A DNA stretch of 64,000 nt. Origin: Rathayibacter sp. Leaf185 (GTDB lineage Bacteria > Actinomycetota > Actinomycetes > Actinomycetales > Microbacteriaceae). The notes beneath the pieces were generated by a model, which had not been told where the DNA came from, did not search any database, and saw only the letters and a program-made list of their open reading frames with translations. The stretch is taken from positions 194,575 through 258,574 of the forward strand of contig NZ_LMPP01000002.1 of the NCBI RefSeq assembly GCF_001423885.1, in the 5' to 3' direction. The translations under genes and the position numbers were made by a program. Shown piece after piece: positions 8,564 through 20,045 of the stretch. Each line of letters starts with the position of its first letter. Position 1 is the stretch's first letter.

Positions 8564-8569
8564 AGCCTA
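8564..8569 (-). promoter_or_regulatory. -10 box TAGGCT, leaderless start of the histidine phosphatase
   Basis: TAGGCT ends 6 nt before ATG 8557. Confidence 0.55.
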
Positions 8570-8618
8570 GACAGCGCACCTCCTCCCGAGGGTGGATGCC
8601 CTCGCGGGCCCCGCCGCC

Positions 8619-8624
8619 TACCGT
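8619..8624 (+). promoter_or_regulatory. -10 box TACCGT for the ABC exporter operon
   Basis: TACCGT lies 65 nt before the ATP-binding protein start, so this mRNA would have a leader and use the GGAGGG site at 8678-8683. Confidence 0.4.
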
Positions 8625-8689
8625 GGAGAGGGCGGCTGCCCACCGCGGCCCCATCACGTGCACGACCGTCTGCACACGGAGGGACACCC

Positions 8690-9622
8690 ATGGATGCGAC
8701 GCTTCCCGGCCCGGAGACGCCGAACGGCGCCGAGACCCCGAACGGCGCCGAGACGCCGAGCGGCCCGGAGACGCACACCGGCTCGGCCGCGCCCGCCGGC
8801 ACCCCGCACGGCTCTCCCGCCGCCACCTCGCTCGAGTGGGCCGCTCCGGAGGCGACGGGTCGCCAGAACGAGATCGCCCTCCGCATCCGCGGCCTGCGCA
8901 AGCGCTTCGGCGACAAGGAGGCCGTCGGAGGCATCGACCTCGACGTGCCCGCCGGCTCCTTCTTCGGCCTGGTCGGACCCAACGGCGCCGGCAAGACCAC
9001 GACCCTCTCGATGGCCACCGCGCTCCTCCGGCCCGACGAGGGCACCGTCACCATCCACGACGTCGACGTCTGGAAGGACACCCTCGAGGCCAAGCGGCTG
9101 ATCGGCGTGCTGGCCGACGGCGTGAAGCTCTTCGACCGTCTCACCGGGCTCCAGCTGATCACCTACTACGGCCTGCTCTGCGGGATCGCGCGGCCGACCG
9201 TGCTCGAGCGCGCGCACGATCTGCTGGCGCTGCTCGGCCTCGAGCCGACCGACCGCACCCTGGTCGTCGACTACTCCGCGGGCATGACGAAGAAGATCGC
9301 GCTGGCCTGCGCTCTGGTGCGCGCCCCGCGCCTCCTGGTGCTCGACGAGCCGTTCGAGTCGGTCGACCCGGTCTCGGCGGCGAACATCCGCGACATCCTC
9401 ACCGGCTACGTCGCGTCGGGCGGCACCGTCATCGTCTCGAGCCACTCGATGGATCTCGTCGAGCGGATGTGCGACCGCGTCGCCGTCATCGCGGACGGGC
9501 GGGTCGTCGCCTCCGGGACTCTCGAGGAGGTCCGCGCCGGATCGAGCCTCGAGGAGCGCTTCGTCGAGCTCGTCGGCGGCCGCACCCACCAGGAGGGCCC
9601 GGCATGGTTGCGCATCTCCTGA
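8690..9622 (+). CDS. ABC transporter ATP-binding protein
   Basis: This is a 310-aa nucleotide-binding subunit of an ABC exporter. It has Walker A (GPNGAGKTTT), an LSGGQ-like signature altered to YSAGMTKK, Walker B (LLVLDEPFES) and the switch His (IVSSHS). About 60 residues before the domain are low-complexity, built from three near-copies of an 18-bp unit encoding P-N-G-A-E-T. GGAGGG stands 6 nt before the ATG. The 3' end overlaps the permease gene by 19 nt, implying translational coupling. Substrate is unknown. Confidence 0.88.
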   Translation: MDATLPGPETPNGAETPNGAETPSGPETHTGSAAPAGTPHGSPAATSLEWAAPEATGRQNEIALRIRGLRKRFGDKEAVGGIDLDVPAGSFFGLVGPNGAGKTTTLSMATALLRPDEGTVTIHDVDVWKDTLEAKRLIGVLADGVKLFDRLTGLQLITYYGLLCGIARPTVLERAHDLLALLGLEPTDRTLVVDYSAGMTKKIALACALVRAPRLLVLDEPFESVDPVSAANIRDILTGYVASGGTVIVSSHSMDLVERMCDRVAVIADGRVVASGTLEEVRAGSSLEERFVELVGGRTHQEGPAWLRIS

Positions 9623-11181
9623 CCCTCCGACTCCTGCTGCTGCGCAACGTCCTCACCCGCAACGTCTGGCAGCTGGTCGGCGTCGTCTTCGGTGCGCTGT
9701 ACGCGGTCGTGGCGCTCGGGCTCGTGGTGGTGGCGCTCGTCTCGCTCGGCGCCTCCGACCCCGCGTTCGCGAGCGTCGCGCTGACCCTCGGCGGCTCGGT
9801 GCTGCTGCTGGGCTGGGTGCTCGGGCCGATCTTCGTGTCCGGGTCCGACCAGAGCCTCGACCTCGCGACGCTCGCCACCTTCCCGATCCCGCTGCGCACC
9901 CTGATGCTGGGCCTGGCCGCGGCAGGGGTCGCCGGGATCCCCGGGATCGTCACCTCGCTCGGCGCACTCGCCTCGGCAGCGGCCTGGTGGAGCAACCCGA
10001 TCGGCATCGTCCCGGGGCTGGTCTGCGCCGTGATCGGCGTCACGACCTGCGTGGTCGCCTCCCGGCTGATCGGCGCGCTGACCACGGGCCTCGGCTCGAG
10101 CCGCCGCTACCGCGAGGTGATCGGCGGCGTCGTGCTCGTCGTGCTGATCCTGCTCGGGCCCCTGATGATCGGGATCACCGGAGTGGTGAGCGAGGGCCTC
10201 GACGTGCTCCCCGTGATCGCCTCGGCCCTCGGCTGGTCGCCGCTCGGAGCGATCTGGGCGGTGCCCGGCTCGATCGTCGCGGGCGACTGGCTCGCCGCGC
10301 TCGCGCGCTTCGCGATCGGAGTCGCCACGCTCGCCGTGGTCACCTGGGCCTGGTCGCGGGCGCTGCGCCACGCCCTGTCGGAGCCGGCCGCGACGACCTC
10401 GCGCGCCGCCTCCGGATCGGTGGGCATCGGCCTGTTCGGGCGCTTCCCCGGCACACCCACCGGCGCGGTCGCCGCCCGAGCGCTGGGCTACTGGTGGCGC
10501 GATCCCCGCTACAGCCGCGGGCTGCTGATCATCCCCGCGATCGTCGTGCTGGCCGTCTTCTACAGCGCGATCGGCGGAGGCGGCGACACCCTCGTCGTCC
10601 TCTCCTCCCTCTTCATCGGCCTGATCTTCGGCGTGACACTCTGCGCCGACGTGTCGTACGACGGCACCGCGTGGGCGGCTCATGTGAGCTCCGGAGTCAC
10701 GGGGGCGGCCGACCGCGCCGGCCGCGTCATCGCCGCCGCGATCGTCGGGGTGCCCGCAGTGCTGATCGTCGGCATCGGCACCTGCCTCTACGTGCGCGAG
10801 CCCGAGCTGATCCCTGCGGTGCTCGGGATGTCGCTCGCCCTCGTGCTGAGCGGGTTCGGGGTCTCGAGCGTCGCCTCCGCCCTCATCGTCTACCCGGTGC
10901 CCGCGCCGGGGGACAGCCCGCTCAAGACACCGCCGGGCTCGGGGATGATCTCGAGCGTGGTGATGCTCGCCTGCATGGCTGCGACCGTGGCGCTGTCTCT
11001 GCCGTCGCTCGTGCTCGGACTGGTCTCGCTCGTCGTCGGGAGCACGGAGTTCGGAGTGTGGTCGCTGGTCGCGGCGGTCGTGCTCGGCTCGGTCTTCTCG
11101 CTGATCGGCATCCGGGTCGGCGGCCGCATCGTCGACCGCCGCGCGCCCGAGCTCTTCGCCGCCCTCGTCAAGGTCGGCTGA
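9604..11181 (+). CDS. ABC-2-type transporter permease
   Basis: This 525-aa polytopic membrane protein has about twelve hydrophobic segments, starting with LVGVVFGALYAVVALGLVVV. It starts inside the 3' end of the ATPase gene, and the pair forms a two-gene exporter. It is larger than simple ABC-2 permeases and may fuse two six-helix halves. The Gly-rich loop near residues 265-290 separates them. No substrate can be read from the sequence. Confidence 0.82.
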   Translation: MVAHLLTLRLLLLRNVLTRNVWQLVGVVFGALYAVVALGLVVVALVSLGASDPAFASVALTLGGSVLLLGWVLGPIFVSGSDQSLDLATLATFPIPLRTLMLGLAAAGVAGIPGIVTSLGALASAAAWWSNPIGIVPGLVCAVIGVTTCVVASRLIGALTTGLGSSRRYREVIGGVVLVVLILLGPLMIGITGVVSEGLDVLPVIASALGWSPLGAIWAVPGSIVAGDWLAALARFAIGVATLAVVTWAWSRALRHALSEPAATTSRAASGSVGIGLFGRFPGTPTGAVAARALGYWWRDPRYSRGLLIIPAIVVLAVFYSAIGGGGDTLVVLSSLFIGLIFGVTLCADVSYDGTAWAAHVSSGVTGAADRAGRVIAAAIVGVPAVLIVGIGTCLYVREPELIPAVLGMSLALVLSGFGVSSVASALIVYPVPAPGDSPLKTPPGSGMISSVVMLACMAATVALSLPSLVLGLVSLVVGSTEFGVWSLVAAVVLGSVFSLIGIRVGGRIVDRRAPELFAALVKVG

Positions 11182-11203
11182 CGCCGGGCCCGTTCTCCCT
11201 CTT

Positions 11204-11288
11204 CCTCCGCCGAGAACGCAGGAGTCGTCGCACTGGACGTCGAGTGCGACAACTCTCGCGTTCTCGCTCGCCTGCGTTCTCGCGGAGG
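11204..11288. repeat. nested intergenic palindrome
   Basis: Outer arms 11204-11222 and 11271-11288 pair over 18 bp with a one-base bulge. An inner inverted repeat, 11223-11234 with 11243-11254, pairs over 12 bp with one mismatch. It lies between two co-directional genes, and its right arm includes the GGAGG used by the 2H phosphoesterase gene, so folding could hide that ribosome binding site. The inner core resembles the hairpin at 54907-54951. Confidence 0.75.
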
Positions 11289-11296
11289 ATGGGGGC

Positions 11297-11782
11297 ATGC
11301 GCAGCGTCGAACTCCTCCTGGATGCGGAGTCGGAGGCGCGGATCCGGGCGCAGTGGGAGGCCCTCGAGGCGGCCGGCCTCCCGAGCCTCTCGCTGCACAC
11401 GTCAGCCAGCAACCGGCCGCACGTCACCCTCGTCGCCGGGCCCGAGCTGGTCGCCCCCGAGGCCGGCGCACTGGGCCCGCTGCCCGCGAGCGTCGACCTC
11501 GCCGCCGTCCTCCTCTTCCCGCACGCCGGCCGCTACGTGCTGGCCTGGGGCGTCACCCGGTCGCCCGCGCTCGACGCCCTGCACGCCCGCGCCACCCGCC
11601 TCGTTCCCGGCGGTGTTCCCACCTCGCTCCCGGAGGCGTGGGCCCCGCACGTGAGCGTCTCGCGCCGCCTCCGCCCCGAGCTGCTCGCCGAGGCCGTGCC
11701 GCTGCTCGGCGAGCCGTTCGCCATCGGCTTCTCGAGCGTGCGCTTCTGGGACGGCGACTCGAAGACCATCACCGAGCTCTGA
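11297..11782 (+). CDS. 2'-5' RNA ligase-like 2H phosphoesterase
   Basis: This 161-aa protein carries the two H-x-T/S motifs of the 2H phosphoesterase superfamily, RPHVTLV near residue 41 and APHVSVS near residue 118, at the usual spacing for a small single-domain member. Family members hydrolyse cyclic phosphodiesters or ligate RNA in vitro. The precise substrate here is unknown. GGAGG stands 8 nt before the ATG, inside the right arm of a long palindrome. Confidence 0.82.
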   Translation: MRSVELLLDAESEARIRAQWEALEAAGLPSLSLHTSASNRPHVTLVAGPELVAPEAGALGPLPASVDLAAVLLFPHAGRYVLAWGVTRSPALDALHARATRLVPGGVPTSLPEAWAPHVSVSRRLRPELLAEAVPLLGEPFAIGFSSVRFWDGDSKTITEL

Positions 11783-11864
11783 GCACCGCTTCCTCCCCAG
11801 CCCGGCGCCCTGAGCGTCCGTCCACAGAACGGGCGGCTCCCGAAGCCGCGTCGGAGGCGGCCGG

Positions 11865-11870
11865 TAGAGT
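11865..11870 (+). promoter_or_regulatory. -10 box TAGAGT, leaderless start of recQ
   Basis: TAGAGT ends 7 nt before GTG 11878; no Shine-Dalgarno sequence is present. Confidence 0.6.
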
Positions 11871-11877
11871 TCCCCAG

Positions 11878-14001
<2,124 letters not shown>

Positions 14002-14054
14002 GCCGACGGCCGCTGAGCCGACGGGGTCGCTGAGACGGGTGAGCCGTCCCGGCC

Positions 14055-14579
14055 TCAGGTCCCCGAGCCGGTGGTGGCGAGCCACATCCCGAGCACGGTG
14101 AAGCCGAACGACAGCACGATCCCCGCGATCGGCACCCAGAACGCGATCCGCCGCACGACCAGCAGCACGATCGAGACCACCACCGCCGCGAGGTACGGGA
14201 TCCAGACCCCGCCGGCCGCCACGATCACGCCCCAGCCGATCAGATCGGCGTTGCAGTCGTTGCCTCCCATGCAGGCGTCGCTCGCCATGGCGAGGAACAG
14301 CCCGAAGTACGACAGCAGCAGCGTGCAGCCGCCCGTCCCGAGCAGCAGAACGATCGTCAGCACGAGGTCCCAGACCCGCACAGGGCGCCGAGCCCGAGCC
14401 GCCGTCCAGGGTGTGCCGGGGCCGGACGGCTGCCGGCCTGCCGCCACCGCGCTCTGCACGACGGGCGCGGGGGAGCCGTAGGCCGCAGGAGAGCCGGAGG
14501 GCGGCGCGTATCGCGGTGCCCCGCCCTCCGGAGGCTCGGAGCGCGGGGGAGGGGGCGGAGGCAGCGGCGGCTCGCTCAT
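14055..14579 (-). CDS. small membrane protein, DUF6264-like
   Basis: This 174-aa protein has a Pro-rich cytoplasmic N-terminus (about 70 residues) and three or four hydrophobic helices (VWDLVLTIVLLLGTGGC, then WIPYLAAVVVSIVLLVV, then PIAGIVLSFGFTVLG). The loop between the first helices has CMGGNDC, a possible disulphide. Similar proteins are common in Microbacteriaceae with no known role; the DUF6264 label is from memory and tentative. A TAGGCT box ends 6 nt before the ATG. Confidence 0.7.
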   Translation of the reverse strand: MSEPPLPPPPPPRSEPPEGGAPRYAPPSGSPAAYGSPAPVVQSAVAAGRQPSGPGTPWTAARARRPVRVWDLVLTIVLLLGTGGCTLLLSYFGLFLAMASDACMGGNDCNADLIGWGVIVAAGGVWIPYLAAVVVSIVLLVVRRIAFWVPIAGIVLSFGFTVLGMWLATTGSGT

Positions 14580-14585
14580 GTCCCG

Positions 14586-14591
14586 AGCCTA
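14586..14591 (-). promoter_or_regulatory. -10 box TAGGCT, leaderless start
   Basis: TAGGCT ends 6 nt before ATG 14579 of the DUF6264-like gene. Confidence 0.55.
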
Positions 14592-14701
14592 ATCACGCGC
14601 CCGCCTCCCCGCCTGGCCGTATCCGACAACCGGCCGACGACTCCGCCCGGCCGTCTTTGTCGCCCCGCGACGGATCGTTTCCGCGTTCCGGGAAGCCGAT
14701 C

Positions 14702-14707
14702 TACCGT
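14702..14707 (+). promoter_or_regulatory. -10 box TACCGT for the acyl-CoA oxidase gene
   Basis: TACCGT lies 112 nt before the chosen ATG. The intervening sequence is in frame and open, so a longer N-terminus cannot be fully excluded. Confidence 0.35.
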
Positions 14708-14819
14708 GCAGAGCACCGCCTCCCGACGATCGTCGGCCAGGGATCGACCCGCTCGATCCGACGCCGCCGGCGACTCGCGAGCGGGCCGAACCGACGACGG
14801 TCGAAGGGATCCTCCGCTC

Positions 14820-16976
14820 ATGGTCACCACCGCTCCCCGCCCCCGCTCCGCCACCGACGCCGCCGACAAGGCGGCGACCGGTCGCACCCGCGCGCGACGC
14901 TCGAAGACCGGCGCGATCGCCCCGACCCCTCCGGTCGACTCCCTCGGCACCGAGGTCGACGCCCGCCTCGACGAGGACGGCGCGCCCTCGGTCGACGTCG
15001 CCGCACTCGGCGAGGTGCTCCTCGGAGCGTGGCGCGAGCAGCGCCTCGCCTCGCGCGCCCTCACCGCCCGCGAGGAGCTGCACCGCGTCGACGGGCTGAC
15101 GATGGCGGAGCACCGCGCGAGCGTCACCCGCCAGATGCACGTCCTCGCGAAGGAGCGCGGCGTGCTCCGCGCGTTCCCGAAGGACCTCGGCGGCGAGGCC
15201 GACCACGGCGGCAACATCGCCGGCTTCGAGGAGCTGGTCACCGCCGATCCGTCGCTGCAGATCAAGTCGGGGGTGCAGTGGGGCCTCTTCGGCGCCGCTG
15301 TGCTGCACCTCGGAACCCGGCCGCACCACGAGAAGTTCCTGCCCGGCATCATGAGCCTCGAGATCCCGGGTGCGTTCGCGATGACCGAGACAGGTCACGG
15401 CTCCGATGTCGCCTCGATCGCGACCACCGCGACCTTCGACGAGGCCGCGGGCGACTTCGTCCTGCACACCCCGTTCCGCGCGGCGTGGAAGGACTACCTC
15501 GGCAACGCCGCCGTCGACGGCCGCGCCGCCGTGGTCTTCGCCCAGCTCGTCACGCGCGGCGTCAACCACGGCGTGCACGCCTTCTTCGTGCCGCTCCGCG
15601 ACGCCGACGGTGCGTTCCTCCCGGGTGTCGGAGGCGAGGACGACGGTCTCAAGGGCGGTCTCAACGGCATCGACAACGGCCGCCTGCACTTCGACCGGCT
15701 CCGCGTGCCGCGCGAGAACCTGCTCAACCGCTACGGCGACGTCGCCGCCGACGGCACCTACTCCTCGCCGATCGCGAGCCCCGGCCGCCGCTTCTTCACC
15801 ATGCTGGGGACGCTGGTGCAGGGGCGCGTGTCGCTCGACGGCGCCTCCGTCGCGGCGGCCCGCATCGCGCTGACCATCGCCGTGACCTACGGCGACCAGC
15901 GCCGCCAGTTCACCGGGGGCGGGGAGCGCGAGGAGGTGCTCCTCGACTATCAGCGCCACCAGCGCCGCCTGCTGCCGCGCCTCGCGACCACCTACGCCGC
16001 GGGCTTCGCGCACGACAAGCTGCTGAGCGCCTTCGACGACGTCTTCTCGGGCAAGAACGACACCGACGAGTCGCGGCAGGATCTCGAGACCCTCGCCGCG
16101 GGCCTCAAGGCGCTCTCCACCTGGCACGCGCTCGACACGCTCCAGGAGGCGCGTGAGGCCTGCGGTGGCGCCGGCTTCCTCGCCGAGAACCGCCTCACCC
16201 AGCTCCGCGCCGACCTCGACGTCTACGCCACCTTCGAGGGCGACAACACCGTGCTCCTCCAGCTCGTCGCGAAGCGCCTGCTCACCGATGTCGGCCGGCG
16301 CTTCAAGAACGCCCAGCCCGGGGTGCTCGCCCGCTACGCCGTCGAGCAGGTGGCGGAGGCGACCGTCAACAACTCGGGGCTGCGCCGGCTCGCGCAGGTG
16401 GTCTCGGATCGCGGATCGACCGCGCGCTCGGTGGGCCAGCTCCGCGAGGAGCAGCGCGAGCTGCTGACCGACCGCGTCGAGAGCATGGTGTCGGGGATCG
16501 CCTCGCGCCTGCGCTCGGCCTCGAAGCTGCCGGCCGACGAGGCCGCGCGGCTCTTCAACGCGCACCAGAGCGAGCTGATCGAGGCCGCGCGGGCACACGC
16601 CGAGCTGCTGCAGTGGGAGGCGTTCACGGAGGGTCTCGCCGCGATCGAGGACGAGGGGACCCGTACGGTGCTCACCTGGCTCCGCGATCTCTTCGGCCTC
16701 GGCCTGATCGAGAAGCACCTCGACTGGTATCTCATCCACGGGCGCCTGTCGTCGCAGCGCGCGCTGGCCGTCACGTCCTACATCGACCGGCTGCTGGCAC
16801 GGATCCGGCCGCACGCCGGCGACCTGGTCGCCGCGTTCGGCTACCGTCCCGAGCACATCCGTGCGGCGATCGCGACCGGTGCCGAGGCGACCCGGCAGGA
16901 GGAGGCGCACGCGTACTTCGAGGCGGCTCGCGCGGCCGGCACCCTCCCGACCCCGGAGAAGGCCCCGCGCCACTGA
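14820..16976 (+). CDS. acyl-CoA oxidase
   Basis: This 718-aa flavoprotein oxidises acyl-CoA to trans-2-enoyl-CoA with oxygen as acceptor. The middle domain shows the oxidase/dehydrogenase motif AFAMTETGHGSDVASI and a substrate-loop GGLNGIDNGRLHFDRLRVPRENLL (split by domains). The C-terminal helical part contains ACGGAGFLAENRL and YATFEGDNTVLLQ, typical of acyl-CoA oxidases. Its length, well above the 380 aa of bacterial acyl-CoA dehydrogenases, supports the oxidase family. The N-terminal 50 residues are basic, low-complexity and uncertain. The gene ends 76 bp before the convergent mdh gene, with a long palindrome between. Confidence 0.9.
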   Translation: MVTTAPRPRSATDAADKAATGRTRARRSKTGAIAPTPPVDSLGTEVDARLDEDGAPSVDVAALGEVLLGAWREQRLASRALTAREELHRVDGLTMAEHRASVTRQMHVLAKERGVLRAFPKDLGGEADHGGNIAGFEELVTADPSLQIKSGVQWGLFGAAVLHLGTRPHHEKFLPGIMSLEIPGAFAMTETGHGSDVASIATTATFDEAAGDFVLHTPFRAAWKDYLGNAAVDGRAAVVFAQLVTRGVNHGVHAFFVPLRDADGAFLPGVGGEDDGLKGGLNGIDNGRLHFDRLRVPRENLLNRYGDVAADGTYSSPIASPGRRFFTMLGTLVQGRVSLDGASVAAARIALTIAVTYGDQRRQFTGGGEREEVLLDYQRHQRRLLPRLATTYAAGFAHDKLLSAFDDVFSGKNDTDESRQDLETLAAGLKALSTWHALDTLQEAREACGGAGFLAENRLTQLRADLDVYATFEGDNTVLLQLVAKRLLTDVGRRFKNAQPGVLARYAVEQVAEATVNNSGLRRLAQVVSDRGSTARSVGQLREEQRELLTDRVESMVSGIASRLRSASKLPADEAARLFNAHQSELIEAARAHAELLQWEAFTEGLAAIEDEGTRTVLTWLRDLFGLGLIEKHLDWYLIHGRLSSQRALAVTSYIDRLLARIRPHAGDLVAAFGYRPEHIRAAIATGAEATRQEEAHAYFEAARAAGTLPTPEKAPRH

Positions 16977-16982
16977 TCCGAC

Positions 16983-17045
16983 TCGCGGCATGCCTCTTCG
17001 GTACGCGACACGCCGGTGAGCGCGTACCGAAGAGGCATCTCGCGA
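16983..17045. repeat. intergenic palindrome, 25-bp arms
   Basis: Arms 16983-17007 and 17021-17045 pair over 25 bp with two adjacent mismatches, around a 13-nt loop. It fills the gap between convergent acyl-CoA oxidase and mdh genes. A bidirectional terminator is the simplest role; there is no T tract. Confidence 0.8.
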
Positions 17046-17052
17046 CGGGGGG

Positions 17053-18967
<1,915 letters not shown>

Positions 18968-19394
18968 CCTTCTCCCGCGAGCCGGGACGCTCCCGCTCGG
19001 TGATCCGGCAGGGCGTGGGAAGCGCTCGGAAGGGCCGCTCCGCCCTGCGTCCGGGAATCGAGACGCGACCTTGCAATCAGGAATGTTCCCGGTAACATTG
19101 CGGCAAGACTAACTGAGTTTCTCCTCAGCAGTCGAGCGCGGTACGTGACGGAACAGCCTCCCTCTCCTCAATGCTGACGGGGATCGAGAGCTGTGGTGAG
19201 CGACAGCACGCTGTGGAAGCGGTTGCGCGGACGCCTCTCGTCGTCACCCGCGCGCCTTTCGAGTCAACTCGCGGCAGGCCCCTTCCGGCACGCCTCCGCG
19301 CACCCATCCCGCAGTGTCGAGAACGCGCCCTCCCGGGTGCCGTTCGGCACTCGATCTGATCGGCGACGGCGCCGATCGAGGAGGTCTCTCTCTG
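18968..19394. other. 427-bp divergent regulatory region
   Basis: This gap separates the LacI-like gene from the secreted-protein/GH43 genes. It holds an operator-like palindrome with a possible promoter and a small CTGAG/CTCAG hairpin near 19112-19127. The remaining 270 bp before the GAGGAGG at 19378 is an apparently untranslated leader. An open frame from GTG 19193 has Arg-rich, shadow-like composition and was not called. Confidence 0.5.
19071..19099 (+). promoter_or_regulatory. promoter with palindromic operator for the GH43 genes
   Basis: The 18-bp palindrome AATGTTCCCGGTAACATT (19082-19099) has one mismatched pair and a central CG, as in LacI-family operators. It overlaps a plausible -10, TAACAT at 19093-19098, with -35 TTGCAA at 19071-19076 and a 16-bp spacer. 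A repressor bound here would block transcription toward the GH43 cluster. This is an inference from layout. Confidence 0.5.
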
Positions 19395-20045
19395 ATGAAC
19401 ACGCACTCAGCGACCACACGCACTCCTGCCCCCTGGCTCGTCCGCACGGGAGCCGCCCTCGCGGGCTGCCTCGTGCTCAGCGGAGTCGCGGCCGCCGCCG
19501 CGGCGGCCGACACCGAGTACGGCGACGAGGGCGTCGACGTGACCGTCGACATCGCGCAGATCGACGAGCCCGGCGTGCTCGCGATGACCGTCGGGGGCAC
19601 CTCCGCGGCGCTCACCGAGAACGGCTCGACCGACACGGTCCGGCAGTTCACCGGCGAACTCCCCGCGGTCACCGTGACCGACACGCGCACGGCCGAGGAG
19701 ATCCCCGACGGAGCCGGCTGGTACGTCCTCGGCTCCGCGACCGACTTCACCGGTGACGCAGGTCAGGACCCGATCGGCGCCGACCACCTCGGCTGGACGC
19801 CCGAGCTCGTCGACGGCGGAGACTCCGGCCTCGTGGCCGAGGGCGACCAGGTCGACACCGTCCTCGACGAGGGGCCCGACGCCGTCGGTCTCGTCGACCA
19901 GGAGCTGCTGGCGCTCGCACTCGACTCCGAGGCGATCGCCGAGGAGGGCTCGTGGACCGTCAAGGCCGACCTGACCCTGAAGACCGAGGCCGACGTCGCT
20001 CCCGGCGCCTACTCCTCCGTGCTGACGCTCTCGCTCTTCGAATGA
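19395..20045 (+). CDS. small secreted protein, possible cell-surface-binding domain
   Basis: This 216-aa protein has a clear signal peptide (LVRTGAALAGCLVLSGVAAAAAAADT) and an acidic beta-rich mature part. It ends in AYSSVLTLSLFE, a final strand like that of WxL-type or related secreted surface-binding domains; this similarity is weak. No enzyme motif is seen. GAGGAGG stands 10 nt before the ATG. Its stop overlaps the ATG of the first GH43 gene (ATGA), so the two are co-translated and probably function together outside the cell. Confidence 0.75.
   Translation: MNTHSATTRTPAPWLVRTGAALAGCLVLSGVAAAAAAADTEYGDEGVDVTVDIAQIDEPGVLAMTVGGTSAALTENGSTDTVRQFTGELPAVTVTDTRTAEEIPDGAGWYVLGSATDFTGDAGQDPIGADHLGWTPELVDGGDSGLVAEGDQVDTVLDEGPDAVGLVDQELLALALDSEAIAEEGSWTVKADLTLKTEADVAPGAYSSVLTLSLFE

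Noticed and set aside
19193-19756. A 187-codon frame overlapping the secreted-protein gene
   Set aside because: It is highly Arg-rich, has no motifs, and runs as a shadow of the real gene in another frame.
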